NCBI GenBank assembly: GCA_030704615.1
Contig: CM060731.1
Location: 46,376,001 to 46,440,000 of the forward strand
Direction of reading: 5' to 3'
Source: Takakia lepidozioides
Taxonomy: Eukaryota; Streptophyta; Takakiopsida; Takakiales; Takakiaceae
DNA length: 64,000 bases
The notes under the pieces were generated by a model, which ran no database searches, was not told the DNA's origin, and saw only the letters and a list, made by a program, of their open reading frames with translations. Positions 25,001 through 37,076 of this stretch are shown here, piece after piece. Numbering within the stretch: position 1 is the first letter of the stretch; each line of letters begins with the position of its first letter. Both the position numbers and the translations under genes were made by a program.

Positions 25001-28000
25001 AATGCATGTGAGTTTTGAGCTATCTTTCACCAAAAGCTTTGCTGCATGGGACTGAAGTGTCAATATGCCAAGCTAGTGGGGACAGAGTTATAAGCCAAGA
25101 GTGTGTTGAAGGATATGAAAGGTGAACCACAGCTTACCGCATCCTTGATGGTCGCCTCAAGCTGATTGATTGTCAGCAAAAACTTTTTGTACTTGGAAGT
25201 CCATTCTTCTTTCTCTTCCAGGCTCACTTCCAGTTTCAACTCCTGGACAATGACCATAAAGATGAGGGCCAACTCGCTGTATCAACTTTTTGGTAGCCAG
25301 ATATAGGAGAGCAAGGCAGCAAGCTCTGTGATCAAGATACCATTAGCTGAACAGATGGTCCCACTGGGTGAAGCTCCCCCACAAGCCTTACAGCCTAAAC
25401 CCCCTTTACTCAGTGTGAAGTCTCGCTAATACTCAACAAAACATTACCAGTTGTATTAGTACACAGTGATTGCATCCTTGCTCATTCGAACAAGGCTGTG
25501 GCACTTTGATACCTACTCTAAGCTCCTCATAATTTACGACCACAAATGTGGTGCTTGAAGGTTCTATTCACATTGACTGGAGATGACTTCTTGGCTACAA
25601 TGGATCTTTTAGATTCCTGATTCTACCTCTGAAGTTGACTCTGAACTGCAATGGAAAAGATGAGGTAAAGTACTGCTTCTCGGAGAGCTCCCTCTTGCTG
25701 CTGGATGGTAGCCATCAGCCTCTTGAGCTCTGCAATCCACTGAGATTGTGGTTGCCGAGATACCTCCAACTCATTTTCCTACAAGAAAAGGAAAATATAA
25801 GAAGATATATATATATATTCTCCATCTCTCCACTTTTGACCTGAGTCATGCCCTCCATGTCAAAGGATCTGGTTTATTTCGCAGTGACTGAAGACAGCTT
25901 TATTGGAAGCACAAAGCATTTGTAAGGGTTCCGTCCTGTAAGATCATCTCAGGGATCCTGAAGAGAATAAACCTTCAATTGCAATTTGTGCTGGAGCATT
26001 AGGATCTCTCTTTGGCAAGACAGTTTCTCAACTCTTTCGTGCTCAACCTCTGCAGCCAGCACTAGCGATTTCTCCTCCTGCAAACTGCAAAGTCAAAGAC
26101 AGCATGCGTCACTACATGGTGTCCAGCTCACTCCGAAGACTTAGCTATGCACCAGAGTGCAACTGCATAGGCTGGCAGGCCAGTAGCCAGCTGGTGCGGT
26201 TGTCTGACTTGAAGGCTGATGCTAATCTCCACTTTTTGTCACCACACAAATGAATACTTGTGAATTTGATCTTCCTGATCAATGGAACCACACAATTGCC
26301 TTGATATTCTTACAAACTTTGTATTAAGAAAATGAGCAAACTCAAGAACCAATTTACTAAGTTAGTTGTATTACATACCTCATGAATTGTACAGGCCTGT
26401 CATTCAAGTGAGGCACATGGCTTAATGCTGCAATGTCTGAACTCTGCTGTTTCAATTTCTGCTCCAACTGCAGTCAGCCAAACCTGAAATTGGTCTACAA
26501 TCATCCCCCTAGATTGTTTTTCAACGAATTATAGAAAGAATCACCGCTCAATCACTGGTTACAATGCATGAGAAAATGTCCTCAAACCTCGCCATCATGC
26601 CTACACACCGAATATGGACTCCCTTTTCACCAGTTTGCAGAAAATTAGTGACGCAACATTTTCTAGATGCAGCCTTACAATGGCAATCTTTGCAGAATTC
26701 GACTACTAGATAGGTGTAAGAGGGGAGGACTGTGTTCCACCAACAAGTCAGAAGTTGTTCAAACAACATTCTTGCTCACATTGGCTTTCTCTGTATATCA
26801 AACTACCTCGTGTTGATAAGCCCATATAGACTGAATGTTTGACCTTGAGAGAAGCTATCCCAGAAACACCCGGCCAGGGACTAAGACTCTATCGTAAATT
26901 ATTCATCTACCAAAGATGTGAGTGAAATTTGAAAAGGATGGCAAGAGAGTATAGCCCTGCGCTAATCCCTAATCTATGAGGAATGATTTACAACTTCTTG
27001 CCAGTGGCAAAGACGGAGTTCTGCATACTCTCGTATCTATGACTTGCCTTATTTAACCTCAGATCCTGGAGCCCCAAAGCCAACTCCACAGTCCCGTATC
27101 CTACCTAGACTTAGCCTTAGCCCTTTTTTCCTCCCTACAACGTCTGACTGCTTTTAAGTTTTGCAGGTCTTCTTACTTCAGTCAGAAAACCAATGGTGGG
27201 TGAGAAACCAGTCAACATAACCCCTGTCGTTGCCCTTCATGGAGTGCTCCATACTCTTTGGGACAACGTAACTCTAACAACCCTATTGGCAAAAAGAGAG
27301 ACATCAATGATTTATGCAAGAGTTTTGGAATAACATACATCTTTAATGGTGTTAAGAAGAGTTAAGCGTTGGTCTTCCTCGGCACTGAGGCGATGGTGGA
27401 GGGCATGCACCAGTTGCTTGTCACTGCGTGCAGATGCAAGCTCAATGGCCATGGAAACCTGTTCCTCTTTCATTTTGGCGCGTTCACCTGCCATGTATCA
27501 AATGGAGCTGTACAGTTGGAGAGTATGACCCAATGTAATAAGGAAACCTTAAGGTTGTGGTTGGGCATGATCATTTTAGCCTATTAGCGCCACTATGAAG
27601 CCTGCAGGGGTTTTTCCCCTAACAGGGGTGTCTCTGAAGGAGGTCGAATGTTGTGCACAATTTTTATCCAAGCAACAGATGAGAGGGAACCAAGCACACA
27701 CAACATTGATGTACACATACATTCATGTCCCTCCTCGGCCAGAAATCATACAAGAAAATTGCAGAAACAGCCACAGGATGCACAGAGGAGCAGTGAAGTA
27801 GAGGTATGCTAAAGAGTACCCTCAAGAAGAGCATGATCAGACTGGAGTTGCTCACGGAGGCCCTTATATTGGTCCTCTAGTTCTTTCCTTCTCCTGTCTC
27901 ACCCAAGCACCAACCAGTCTCCAACTCAGAGTCCGACATTAGGCCCCCAGCAGAGCTGACTGGCGGCTGCTAGTGTTCAAATGTTTTAAAAGCCCTGATT

Positions 28001-31000
28001 CAATTTACACAAATGCAGAATGCCTGAGCTGCTCATTAATCACAAAATAGTCCTAGCTGCTTCCCCAGCTCAATACATTTCACGGAATAACTAGGAAGTG
28101 GGAAATAGGGAGTTGACAGTAAAAAAATTTATAACGTCTTTCCTCTGTCTATCGGAGAGAATGAAATGACATGAAATGTACTTTATAACGTCCCCGCAGA
28201 AAGCTTATGCAAGGGATTGTCTAAGAGTCAACACCTCATGCAGATATGCTGCTAAGCATACTATCATTGAGAAATGAAATGAAATGAAATGGTACTTCAT
28301 AACGTCCACGGAAAGCTCAAAGAGATTTGCCGTCTCTTTGGTGGAAATGACATGGCCCATTTTACTAATCATATCCACCACCACGATTGTTGCGCATAAG
28401 ACGTTGTTTGCCGTAGCCTTGTGGCCATTGACCCCGCGCCCAGTTTGAGCGGGAACAAAAGGGACAGAACCTACCTCTGTCAGGGGCTGACGTTGGTAGT
28501 AAGACTTACCTCCATATAAAGAATTAATCCGGGTTTTCCAGATATCCTCTAGAAATCCCTTCACACAAGCATCAATCTGCTGTGTGTGATTTGCCCAAAA
28601 ACTAGGCCTCAGGAGGGCCTGGGCTTTTGGCTCAGCCTCGAGACTTTCAAAGTTGGTAAACAGGGGTACAGGCACAATTCCCTTAATAGATTTGAAGAGA
28701 GCGTCTCTTTGGTGAGAGAACCCCGGACAGTGTATCAGAAAATGAATACTGTCTTCAGATTGCCCACACAACGGGCAATTGCACTCTCCCTTTCCTCTCT
28801 GCTTCTGTTTGCTGTTCAAAGGTAGGCTTCCTGCCCTGAGTTTAAATTTCAGTCTAGTGCCGAGAGTGGGTAGACCCTTGAGGTCATCCAAGATGTCCTC
28901 CCCCATGTCACAGACTGGAACCAAGTTCAGGGAAGTTTTCTGCCTAACTTCATTTTCATCAGACAATCTCATGGCAACAGACATGGCTGAGGACACTACA
29001 GCCTCTAAGTCAGATTTATCCAGCAGGGTCAAGACTTGCGGATCCAGGTCCAGGTCCTTGAGGATCTCTTCTACTCTCTTCTGCCAGGACTTAGCCTGTT
29101 TGACAGGGCGGTCCTGTTTCCAAGATATAGAGTCGATTAACTTAGGATATCTGGTGTTGGGCATATGTTGCAGCTGACCCCACCATCTGACCTTGAATTC
29201 ATCTCGTCGGGAGCTTAAGGACGGAATGCCAAACTCACCCCGAACAGCCACATTGGCTGTTTTGGAGCATGCTGACATACACTCCTTAAGCACCCCCACT
29301 TGAATGGATTCTAGAGACTTAGCCTGGTTGGAGTTATCAACCCATATAGCAGATCCGTACTCCAAGGCAGGTCTAATAACGCGACAAAGCATGGTTTTCT
29401 TAACCTCAGAGTTGACCCCTCTGCAGTGGAAAAATTTAGTGAGCCCCAGAGCTTTGCCCTTGCCAGTTTGAACAACTTTCCGGATATGTGCATCCCAATT
29501 ACAATTGGAGGAGAACTCAACGCCCAGGTAAGTGTAGGAAGGGAGGACCGGGATCTCTTGGCTACCCCACTGCCACTTAAGATCACTTCCTCCCTCTCCT
29601 CTGTCGTTGAATGCTACCACTGCACATTTGCTGACATTAGCCTCTAGCCCCCAAAGATCAAAGTATCTCTTCGCGCAATCAATCAACTCCTGGAGATTGG
29701 TTGGAGTCTCCCCTATGCCTGCGAAGTCATCCGCAAACATAAGGGCTGGTATGGTGGTATCACCCACCCTTAACCCAAATCCCTCACTTTCCACATCCTC
29801 GAGGAGTTGATTGATGAAAACATTGAAGAGCAGAGGGGAGAGAGTACATCCTTGAGCTACACCTTGGTCTATGTCAAAGAAGTTGGACTTCTGTCCATTA
29901 ACAGTGACACAGCTTTTGGTGTGAGCATACAAGTTGTGGACAACTCCCCACATCTTTCCCTTGATCCCACAAGACCAGAGGCGGAACCATAGGCCATCTC
30001 TCCACACTGTGTCATAAGCCTTTTTGACATCCAGGAAAAAGACATAAGTGGGTTTCCCTTCTTTTTTCCTTCCCTGGATAATCTGGCTTAGAGTGAAGAT
30101 ATGATCCACACAGCCCCTGTTTCGCCGAAAGCCAGCTTGGCCTTCGTGGAAACAACCTCTAGACTCCAGATCAACCTCGAGACGAGTACTTATAACTCTG
30201 CAGAATGTCTTGCCAACAGCATTGAGGAGCGTGATGCAACGGTAGTTCCCCGGTTCTTCTCTGTCACCCTTCTTGTATAGATTGACAATGACCCCTGTCG
30301 CCAGCGAAAGGGGATCATTTCAGTCTTCCAGATAAGGTTAAAGAGGAGAACTAGGGCCTCTATCATGGGATCGCCACCGTGCTTGATAAGCTCGTTGACA
30401 ATACCATCAGGTCCACCAGCTTTATATCCATTTAAATGTTCAAAGCTCAAAGAGATTATGGGACAAAATGGGAAAAAACACAAGAGAGAGGAGACAAAAC
30501 CCAAGCCAAAAAGCAGCCCAAAAGCAACTACTGCTCAAGGGATTGCCTAAGGGTCAAGGCCTCGTGCAGGTAAGCTGCCAAGCATTTCTGATCCTCATAA
30601 TGGAAGACTTCAGTGAGAGGTTGGGTCCCACAGAATAGACAGTGGAATCTCCCACGGATCTCATAATACAGAGGGCAATAAAAGAAGAGGCGTTCTTCAG
30701 TTTCAACTTCCTGGTTGCGCCCGGAAGGAGAGACACTGACAGATTTTTGTGACTTGAAAACAAACAAAGAGGAAAAGAGAACGGATATAGAAAGCCCCAT
30801 AGGAAGTGCTCTGACAAGATGGTCCTTTTAGTAACTAGTTTATAATGTCCACTGAAAAACAGCCAAGGATATGAACATACAAAGCAGCACTATCGTCAGC
30901 TTGGGTATATAGATTCTCACGAATACGTCCAATTTCCTCCTCCTTAACCTTCAATGCTAGCTCTCTCTCATCTAGTTTCTCCGCTCGCCTTCCCTGCAGG

Positions 31001-34000
31001 CAAGAAATGAAATGAAATAAAATGAAGTGGTACTTTATAACGTCCACAGAAAGCTCAAAGAGCTTATGGGGCAAAATGGGAAAAACAAGAGAGAGGAAAC
31101 AAAACCAGAGCCAGAAAACACCCCAAAAGCAACTACTGCTCAAGGGAATGTCTAAAGAAAGTGTACTGCTTCTGGTCACAGTGGCAAATGCCGTAGCTAC
31201 TCGGACAATCAGAGGAATGAATATGCACAGGTTCAACTTTAGGTGACGGCATGTTCCTGGGAAAAGTACAGAAGGCCTGCCACATAAGACACTGACAATA
31301 CCCCCATCCAGCTTACACATCGACAGGTATGAACAATTTTAATTTGCAAGCGACATGTGCACTTCTTGTTTGGCAAATTGGTTAAGGAAAGCCACAGATA
31401 GATCAAAGGGGTGGGGTCCTTGCTTGCATTTCCTTGATGTGCCTTAGCTTTTCTTCACGATCTCGAAGACTGCTGATGTCTCTCAGAATTTTCTGCCTTT
31501 GCTCATATGCTGCTGCCTCAATGGCCTGCAACAACAGTCACATCTTGCATGTCTATCATCTATAGTTTCAAGAACCCCATAGCAATGTCTGTTGGATTTT
31601 CAAGAACTCGTGCTTTACTGGTAGACAATATTACAAGTTCAGATATTCTGCAATTGGAGCAAACTGACATGAAAGGAGAAACTTAGGACTGGAGGAGCAA
31701 TTGACCTTTTCCTTCGCTAGCAAACGCTCCAGGAGACATTCCTCACGACCTCGTATTCGGTCCAGTCGAGATTTGTGGATCTCTTCCAACTCCTCTCGAT
31801 CCCTTGCAAGCTGCCTGTGCTCTTGTTGAGAAAGGACAAACGAGACAGTGGAATAGACCTTCCAAGAAAGGACCCAAGTTGTCACCATCTACCTTAAGGA
31901 ATTCCGAGCAACCAAGCAATCAAGGAATATAAACTTCCAATGGCTGAATAATCGATTTTGGCTGTCCATGATCAAGGTGCCTAGTTGATCCTAAGAAGGT
32001 ACAAATTGAGATGATAGTGATGATAGTGAACCTCCGATAGCGTGCAGACTCTTCCATCCGCACAGAACTGATTTCAAAATCCCGAACTCTACCAACCTGG
32101 GCCCATCCAAAGGAACACAGTATCAGACCCAGAGCTCACCTTTTATTGAGTTTTCTGCTTTGATCCATCGCTCATCTTTGAGCCACAACAAAGAAAAATA
32201 ATTGTCTATGTTATCCAAGCTATATCATATGTGGTCAAGGCAATCCAGGAATTTCTGGCTTTTTTAAGGCATTGGCATGTGAAAGTTGATTCATTCTACA
32301 TTGCAAATTGAACATCACACAACCACACCACCTAAGGATATTCTTAAAGCTTATTTTTCACCTGCTTGGCTAGACGGTTACCATATGCTTGCATCAGTGA
32401 TGGGTTGTTTGAGTTTCAATCCCCAAGTCTTTATGCCAGAGGTAGTATTTACATTTATTTTCTTTCAGGGAGGTCAAATCTAGACCTGCATCGCCACCTC
32501 AGCATGAACGCGGGCATCAAATTCCTGGTGTAACACATTCATGCGATCTTCAAGTGAGTGAAATGGGAGTATACGCTGGGCTTCCTTCTTCATTATGTAA
32601 GCATCATCAACCTCCTTCATGTAGCTCTCTGTTAACAGAAGCCACCCATACTATGTGTTGAGTGTGACCTTGGTTTTGTTAGACAAGCTAACATTGCTAG
32701 AGGTGACAGGAGGTTGTCAAATTGTTACATCTCATCAAATGGGGTGGATGGTCTCTCTGTTTAATCTGTCTACCTCCCTATCTCGCTCACCCCTTCTGTT
32801 CTATCCTCCCTGTACTGACAAGTGCGTCCACATATCGAGCACTGCAGCAGTTTCTCCCTGAACCTGGAAACAGGAAGGCAGAAGTGGTGCACTAGCCCTT
32901 CTGAGATGATGAAAACGTGCATTTTCCCCTTCATTTTATTTTTTTATTGCCTGATATGTCAGATGGATCCAACTGGCAGCGGAACACTTAGTATGATCAT
33001 CATGATTATTGAGTTTGAGAGCCTAACTATTGAATTCCTAAAGTTATTGAGCACTCTGCAGTAAACGTCAAAAGTGTACCAAGATTTTGAGGGCGACTGT
33101 CAGCAGTTTGAGTGGAGGCTTCTTGGGTGTTGGTTCGGAAGGGCATCTGCTGCAGCACCATCACCAGCTGTTGTGCCAGACAACCTTTCACTTGTGGTGC
33201 CTGCCATGGTTGACTTGGCAACTTTAAGATTTGCCAGAGGAGGGGTGGATAAAATATGTTCTAAATCAAGGTGCAAATCTTTTCTTTGAAAGGGTCCAGA
33301 TCCCTGAATTGTTAAGGAGGGACCAGAATTAGGTGCCAAAAACACCCTGGCAAAGCCTTGCAACACAAGTGAATCCCTCAGTCCTCAACAACATTGTCAT
33401 CAGAGAGAAAACAACCCAACCCAGCCATTCTTGTAAGAATGGCCAGCCTTATCGTCTGCCGTAATTAACGGTGAAACCTGCTGTTAAGCTTTTGCAGTCT
33501 TCACAGCTGAAGGCCCCTGACAAGGTGAAGTTAAGAAGAAAATTTAGGCAGGACAGGGACAAAGAAAGATTCCGGGAGAAGGCAGGAAGGGGCAAGGGAC
33601 AGAGGAAAGAAACACTCACAATTTTCAAGCGATGGTGCAAAGCTGAAGATGCGTCCAAGTGCAAGAGCTGTAGCATCTCCTGATATGAAAAGGGAGGCCA
33701 CACCACCATTTGGCTCTCTGGCAGGAAAACCGATAGGGTGAAGGTGTAGCCATAAGTCCCCAGATAATCCAGGAAAAGGCTGCTCAGCAGCCTCTCCGTC
33801 AGTGATGGCTTTTGGTTTTTGTTCTTGCAATCCAACAGGGCTCCATCACGCTCTCTTAGGTGATCAAGTAGGCGCGCACGCAGCTGGCTCTGTCCACCCT
33901 CCAGACCAGGAAAAAGTACACAATTTGGGTAAGGTCCTCCACTTGAAGTATTACAGTCAGCTCCTTGCTCTAATAAGCAATGCAGACTTCCAGTATGATT

Positions 34001-34834
34001 ATCCAATGAAGGCAGTCTGTGAACTACACTGATCTTTGGTTACTTTCCTGATTGGTCCCAAGACCGACAGGTCAATGAAAATGATGTCGTTAGCCAACAC
34101 TCCAAGACAACAAGGACTTTAGGTCACTCACTCTTTGTTTCAGTGGTTCTGTCCGTTGAGCCCTATGGGCCTCCTCTGTCCTGTTTTCTCTATTTTTGGT
34201 CCCATAAGCTCACTGAGCTTCCTCCTTCTTGCTTTCTTTCTCTTCTTCTTTGTTTCCCTTGAGCAATAGTTTCTTTTCATTTCTTCTTCTTGTCCCATAA
34301 GCTCTTTGGGCTTCCCGCAGACGTTATAAAGTAACATTTCATTTCTTGTTTATGTTTTCTCTTGTCCCCGAAGCTCTTTGAGCTTTACGCGGACATTATA
34401 AAGTATAGTTTCTTTTCTTCTCCGTCTTCTCTAGATGGTTGTCCCATCATTATCCATTGACACTTCCAAAGCACACAAAAGACAGTCTAAGTGTCACCTC
34501 CCCACCCCCAAAACTACTCTATTTTGATAATGTAAGCAAAATTGGCCTATTAAGTTAGTCACTGCCATTTAGAAGCTGTAAGAATTAATGACTGGAAAGA
34601 TTTCCAGCTTTCTTGATTTGAACAGCTTCAGGTGTCCAGGTCCTGTCCGAAAAGCTGTGTTTCTACTCTCCGGGAGGATCTATACATAACCTTTGAAGCT
34701 CCCTCTCTGTAAACCACATCTATTAGACAAACATCACTAACCTTAAGAGAGTCCAGGATGCCAGTACAGCGCAATGCATTGAAGAGCTGCTTTCTCAAAT
34801 CCTCTTTTGAAAGCTCGTCCTGAACTTCTTCCAT
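19079..34834 (-). CDS. OFD1-like basal-body/centriole protein, multi-exon
   Basis: Homologue of OFD1, a LisH coiled-coil protein of centriole distal ends and cilium basal bodies; in plants it would serve sperm flagella. Coding exons read by eye: 34742-34834, 33620-33889, 33080-33200, 32486-32628, 32032-32096, 31706-31814, about 31420-31525, 30881-30993, 27820-27893, 27339-27487, 26379-26467, 25973-26084, 25674-25778, 25138-25242, 24631-24742, 24016-24044 (29 bases), 23420-23566, 23056-23127, about 22037 to 19503, and 19101-19079. Phases agree at nearly all junctions. Exons 1-2 give the LisH region (KEDLRKQLFNALR, GILDSLK, then LGTYGYTFTLSVFLPES). Exon 3 has a STQT motif. Exons 4-15 are charged coiled coil (for example DREELEEIHKSRLDRIRGRE). 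The donor of exon 7 is unclear, and one exon may be missing between 23056 and 22037. Estimated length is near 1500 residues, longer than human OFD1 (about 1010), because of the long C-terminal exon. Confidence 0.82.
19503..22037 (-). CDS. Large penultimate exon of the OFD1-like gene
   Basis: About 845 codons without a stop. It encodes a low-complexity, Ser/Glu/Lys-rich tail with two similar blocks (SLSSSTIEQERQVSMQL and SLSASNQEKQVTTLPS, each followed by a REL(S/N)ELL stretch), implying an internal duplication. It ends after ESDTSKSSG at a GTGAGC donor. The leftover base fits the terminal exon at 19101-19079, which adds GSKRWEL and a stop. The acceptor is not certain and lies between about 22110 and 21997. 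Assignment to the OFD1-like gene rests on strand, continuity and phase rather than homology, so a separate gene is possible. The frame also stays open upstream of the acceptor and downstream of the donor. Confidence 0.65.
24340..24480 (+). mobile_element. LINE C-terminal relic
   Basis: Reads ENFFFHCPLYHE, then after a frame change EDQTCLAAY. This is the zinc-knuckle-like end of the LINE reverse-transcriptase polyprotein also seen at 30540-30760. Short, intronic and on the strand opposite to the host gene. Confidence 0.6.
26590..26765 (-). mobile_element. LINE reverse-transcriptase relic
   Basis: Reads VLPSYTYLVVEF, followed by a decayed stretch ending LQTGEKG. It matches the VLPSYTYLGVEF...VQTGKGK segment of the LINE at 28205-30445. 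An isolated scrap of about 170 bases in an intron of the OFD1-like gene. Confidence 0.65.
28200..30445 (-). mobile_element. 5'-truncated LINE, reverse-transcriptase region
   Basis: Non-LTR retrotransposon lying in the intron between OFD1-like exons 8 and 9. The reverse-transcriptase core is readable: KAGGPDGIVNELI at the upstream end, then after frame breaks FFLDVKKAYDTVW, GVAQGCTLSPLLFNVF and the catalytic FADDFAG. A C-terminal Cys/His knuckle follows (CPLCGQSEDSIHFLIHCPGF). A 634-codon open frame covers 28205-30109, but the upstream portion (30110-30445) is in other frames. No endonuclease domain is present, so it is 5'-truncated and dead. The 3' side carries an ATTTC-type pentanucleotide tail (28273-28292, written GAAAT on the plus strand). 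Confidence 0.85.
28323..28395 (-). mobile_element. Gypsy integrase fragment inside the LINE frame
   Basis: On the minus strand this reads VVVDMISKMGHVISTKETA. It is nearly the same as the VVVDRFSKMGHFIPTKETA integrase-core segment in the gypsy elements at 47970-48035 and 50140-50215. It sits in frame within the 634-codon LINE frame, between the LINE C-terminus and its 3' tail. Confidence 0.75.
30425..30760 (-). mobile_element. LINE 3'-end relic
   Basis: Second LINE copy: the C-terminal knuckle region (ETEERLFFYCPLYYEIRGRF), an AYLHEALTLRQSLEQ end with a stop near 30537, and a 3' untranslated stretch that recurs at 31020-31160. Its far end meets the truncated start of the 28200-30445 LINE. 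Confidence 0.7.
31005..31250 (-). mobile_element. LINE 3' untranslated fragment with GAAAT tail
   Basis: Shares with 30425-30560 a run reading AAAGCTCAAAGAG...CAAAATGGGAAAAA...AACTACTGCTCAAGGGA, and ends in repeated GAAAT units at 31006-31024. It lies in the intron between OFD1-like exons 7 and 8, right beside the acceptor of exon 8. Confidence 0.65.
34130..34420 (+). mobile_element. LINE 3'-end fragments, opposite orientation
   Basis: Two or three tandem pieces of the same LINE 3' end (CCCATAAGCTC...GAGCTT...GACGTTATAAAGTA...CATTTCATTTC), here on the plus strand. They lie in intron 1 of the OFD1-like gene. Confidence 0.6.
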
Positions 34835-34954
34835 TTTATGTATTCCGCTCTTGACTTTCTCCGTTGCTTATTGCCTTTATTATGAACTGGATACCTGTCT
34901 CACATATCGAATTTCAAATTCAATGCAATTGCTGCACACATGAGAGACGCTACC

Positions 34955-35190
34955 AGCGTATTGTCACATGCCGATGCTCCTCGCACTTCCGGCTTTCAGT
35001 CATCAAGAAGAAGCCAAGTCTGCATCAAAGATCCTTTCTTCCTCGACCGTTTCTTTGCAAAGATACTTTCTTCGTCCACCGTTCATTTTCGTCCCTTATT
35101 TGCTAAACTGTCTACCCTCCCTTTCTTTTTTCAGTTATTCTAATTTTCTTGACAGTTTATTGGCTCAGTCTTCCTAGACTACCAAAACCC
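34955..35190 (+). repeat. Dispersed ~230-bp repeat, copy 1
   Basis: Starts TCACATGCCGATGCTCC and runs to near CTACCAAAAC. An inverted, diverged copy lies at 62105-62340. It carries no coding frame and is probably a fragment of a transposable element. Confidence 0.65.
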
Positions 35191-37076
35191 ATCGATAATG
35201 ACCATGGAACAGGATCAAAATTTCAAATAGTTCAAGTACCTCGCTTGGCACCGGGCTGTGGCTTAGTGGCGCCCGACTGAGTGACCTTCATCCTGCCTCC
35301 TGGTGTGTTTTCTTTTGCACGCCTTTGGATCTTGACATATTCACAGAGTTCACTCCTATGTCTGCATGCATTTGCTCATGGGAATTGTTGTCACTGTGAG
35401 TTTCTTCTATTTTGTTGTGCTTACAGAAAATAACCAAGCCACATGTGGCTGCAGTTCATCCCATTGGCTCATAATTGGAAGGTCTTTGTTTTCCCATCAA
35501 TGCAGTTTTCATGCTTTTCTCATCTTCAGCTGTTAGGGGTCAGTATTGTAGCTGCACAATGTTTTGTTTTTTTGGTCATTGTAACATCACATGCTCGTTT
35601 GCTCAGGTTTGCGGTGGCTTGGTATCCCATCTACGTGATACCTGATGGCTCACTACGATCAGTCTTTTTGACGTACCCATTCATTGAACCATTGTGTCTG
35701 GAGTAGCAATTTGTGTCATGCTCTGGGTGAATCTGGTTGTCCGCCTGATGGCCGCCTGTCTTTTCCGGTGGTTGGTCTTGAATGCTACAATACCCAGGTC
35801 TCTCTCTTTGCACCAGTGGACTTTATATATTTCATTTCGCACTTCTTGCCTTCGTTCTCTCACTCCCCGATGTCGTTCACATCATGCCCCCAGTGTGATG
35901 TTAATGCCATCCTTTCAATCACCGAACTCGTGTAAGCAGATTCTTGAACAGCAATTCAATTTCGGGATGAACCTCCAACCCAGTGTGTTAAGAACCCACC
36001 AGGTGGCAGGCTCCATGAGGTTTATTACACAATCGGAACTTTGCCCTCAGGGTTCCACGCAGAAAATAGCTAAAATTTGGGTGTCCCTGGTACAATTTAC
36101 CTCCAATCAATAGTGAAGTGGGAAAGGCATGATGCTAAACGTGTGGTTATGCCCTTATGGACACTGATACATCTTGAGGGTGTAGTTGGTTTGTTTTTTT
36201 CTGGTTTTCCCAGTGGGTTGCTCTCTACTTTAGAATCAGGTCATTACAAAGGGTATGATCTTCAGGACTTATTTGTGTACTATAGTATTTTTTGCATTGC
36301 TAACTCTGTCTGAGAAATCTGGTATTGCCTTCGGGTGGAGCGCTGGCCCAGACTCTCAGGGAGCGCTTGTGCTCTTTAGTCGTAGACAGGAAGAAGTGTA
36401 CAAATGGAGACTACATTAGAGCTGTTGCAAAATCTTTTACCTCTCCAATTTTTGAGGTGTATTTTCTTACTTGTCTTAAGATAGTAGCTGGACTCATTTG
36501 TAGTCAAAAGTCATGTTGGGTTTATGTAGCAAGAACATAGTGTGGGAGGATTGCATTTGGTTCTGTTCTGGCATGTAGCTTGTGACTAGTGTGGGTCACC
36601 TTTCACTGGTACTATATTCCGAGCTAACAAGTTCAATGATCATCACACATTGAACTAGGCAGCCTGTTAAAATCCTTCTCTCTTTCCCAATATACACATC
36701 TCTGTGTAGTCCAACTCTTCCACCATGCATCAATTTGCTTCAGCATGATGTTAGTCTGAAGTGTAGAATCTATTGTCAGATCAATCAAAGCTACACAAGT
36801 ACCAAATTAGTAATGCTGCCAGCTACTTGATGGGCTATCGATGGTGTGATGGTACAATGTCTGCCTCGTACTGTAGGGTGAAAATCTGCAACAGTGATGA
36901 ATAGTGATATCAGCTCGAGCCACTGGGACTGTCTTACTGTGAGGTGGTGAGCATTTCCTCGCCACAGCAACCTGGGATTTATGTTTGAGACTTGAAGTCA
37001 TCATAACATTGCAGATGCTGAAGGATAGCTTGCTCTCTGCATTTGGCTGAGACTCGTTCGCGGGTTGTGAATCATT
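35191..37076. other. No gene recognised
   Basis: Only short open frames (at most about 140 codons at 35694-36113) with no motif I can name. This is probably intergenic DNA between the OFD1-like promoter and the NTPase pseudogene. Confidence 0.35.

Noticed and set aside
28205-30109. 634-codon open frame as an active gene
   Set aside because: It is the 3' part of a LINE without an endonuclease region, with upstream coding in other frames and a gypsy patch inside. It is a transposon relic, not a host gene.
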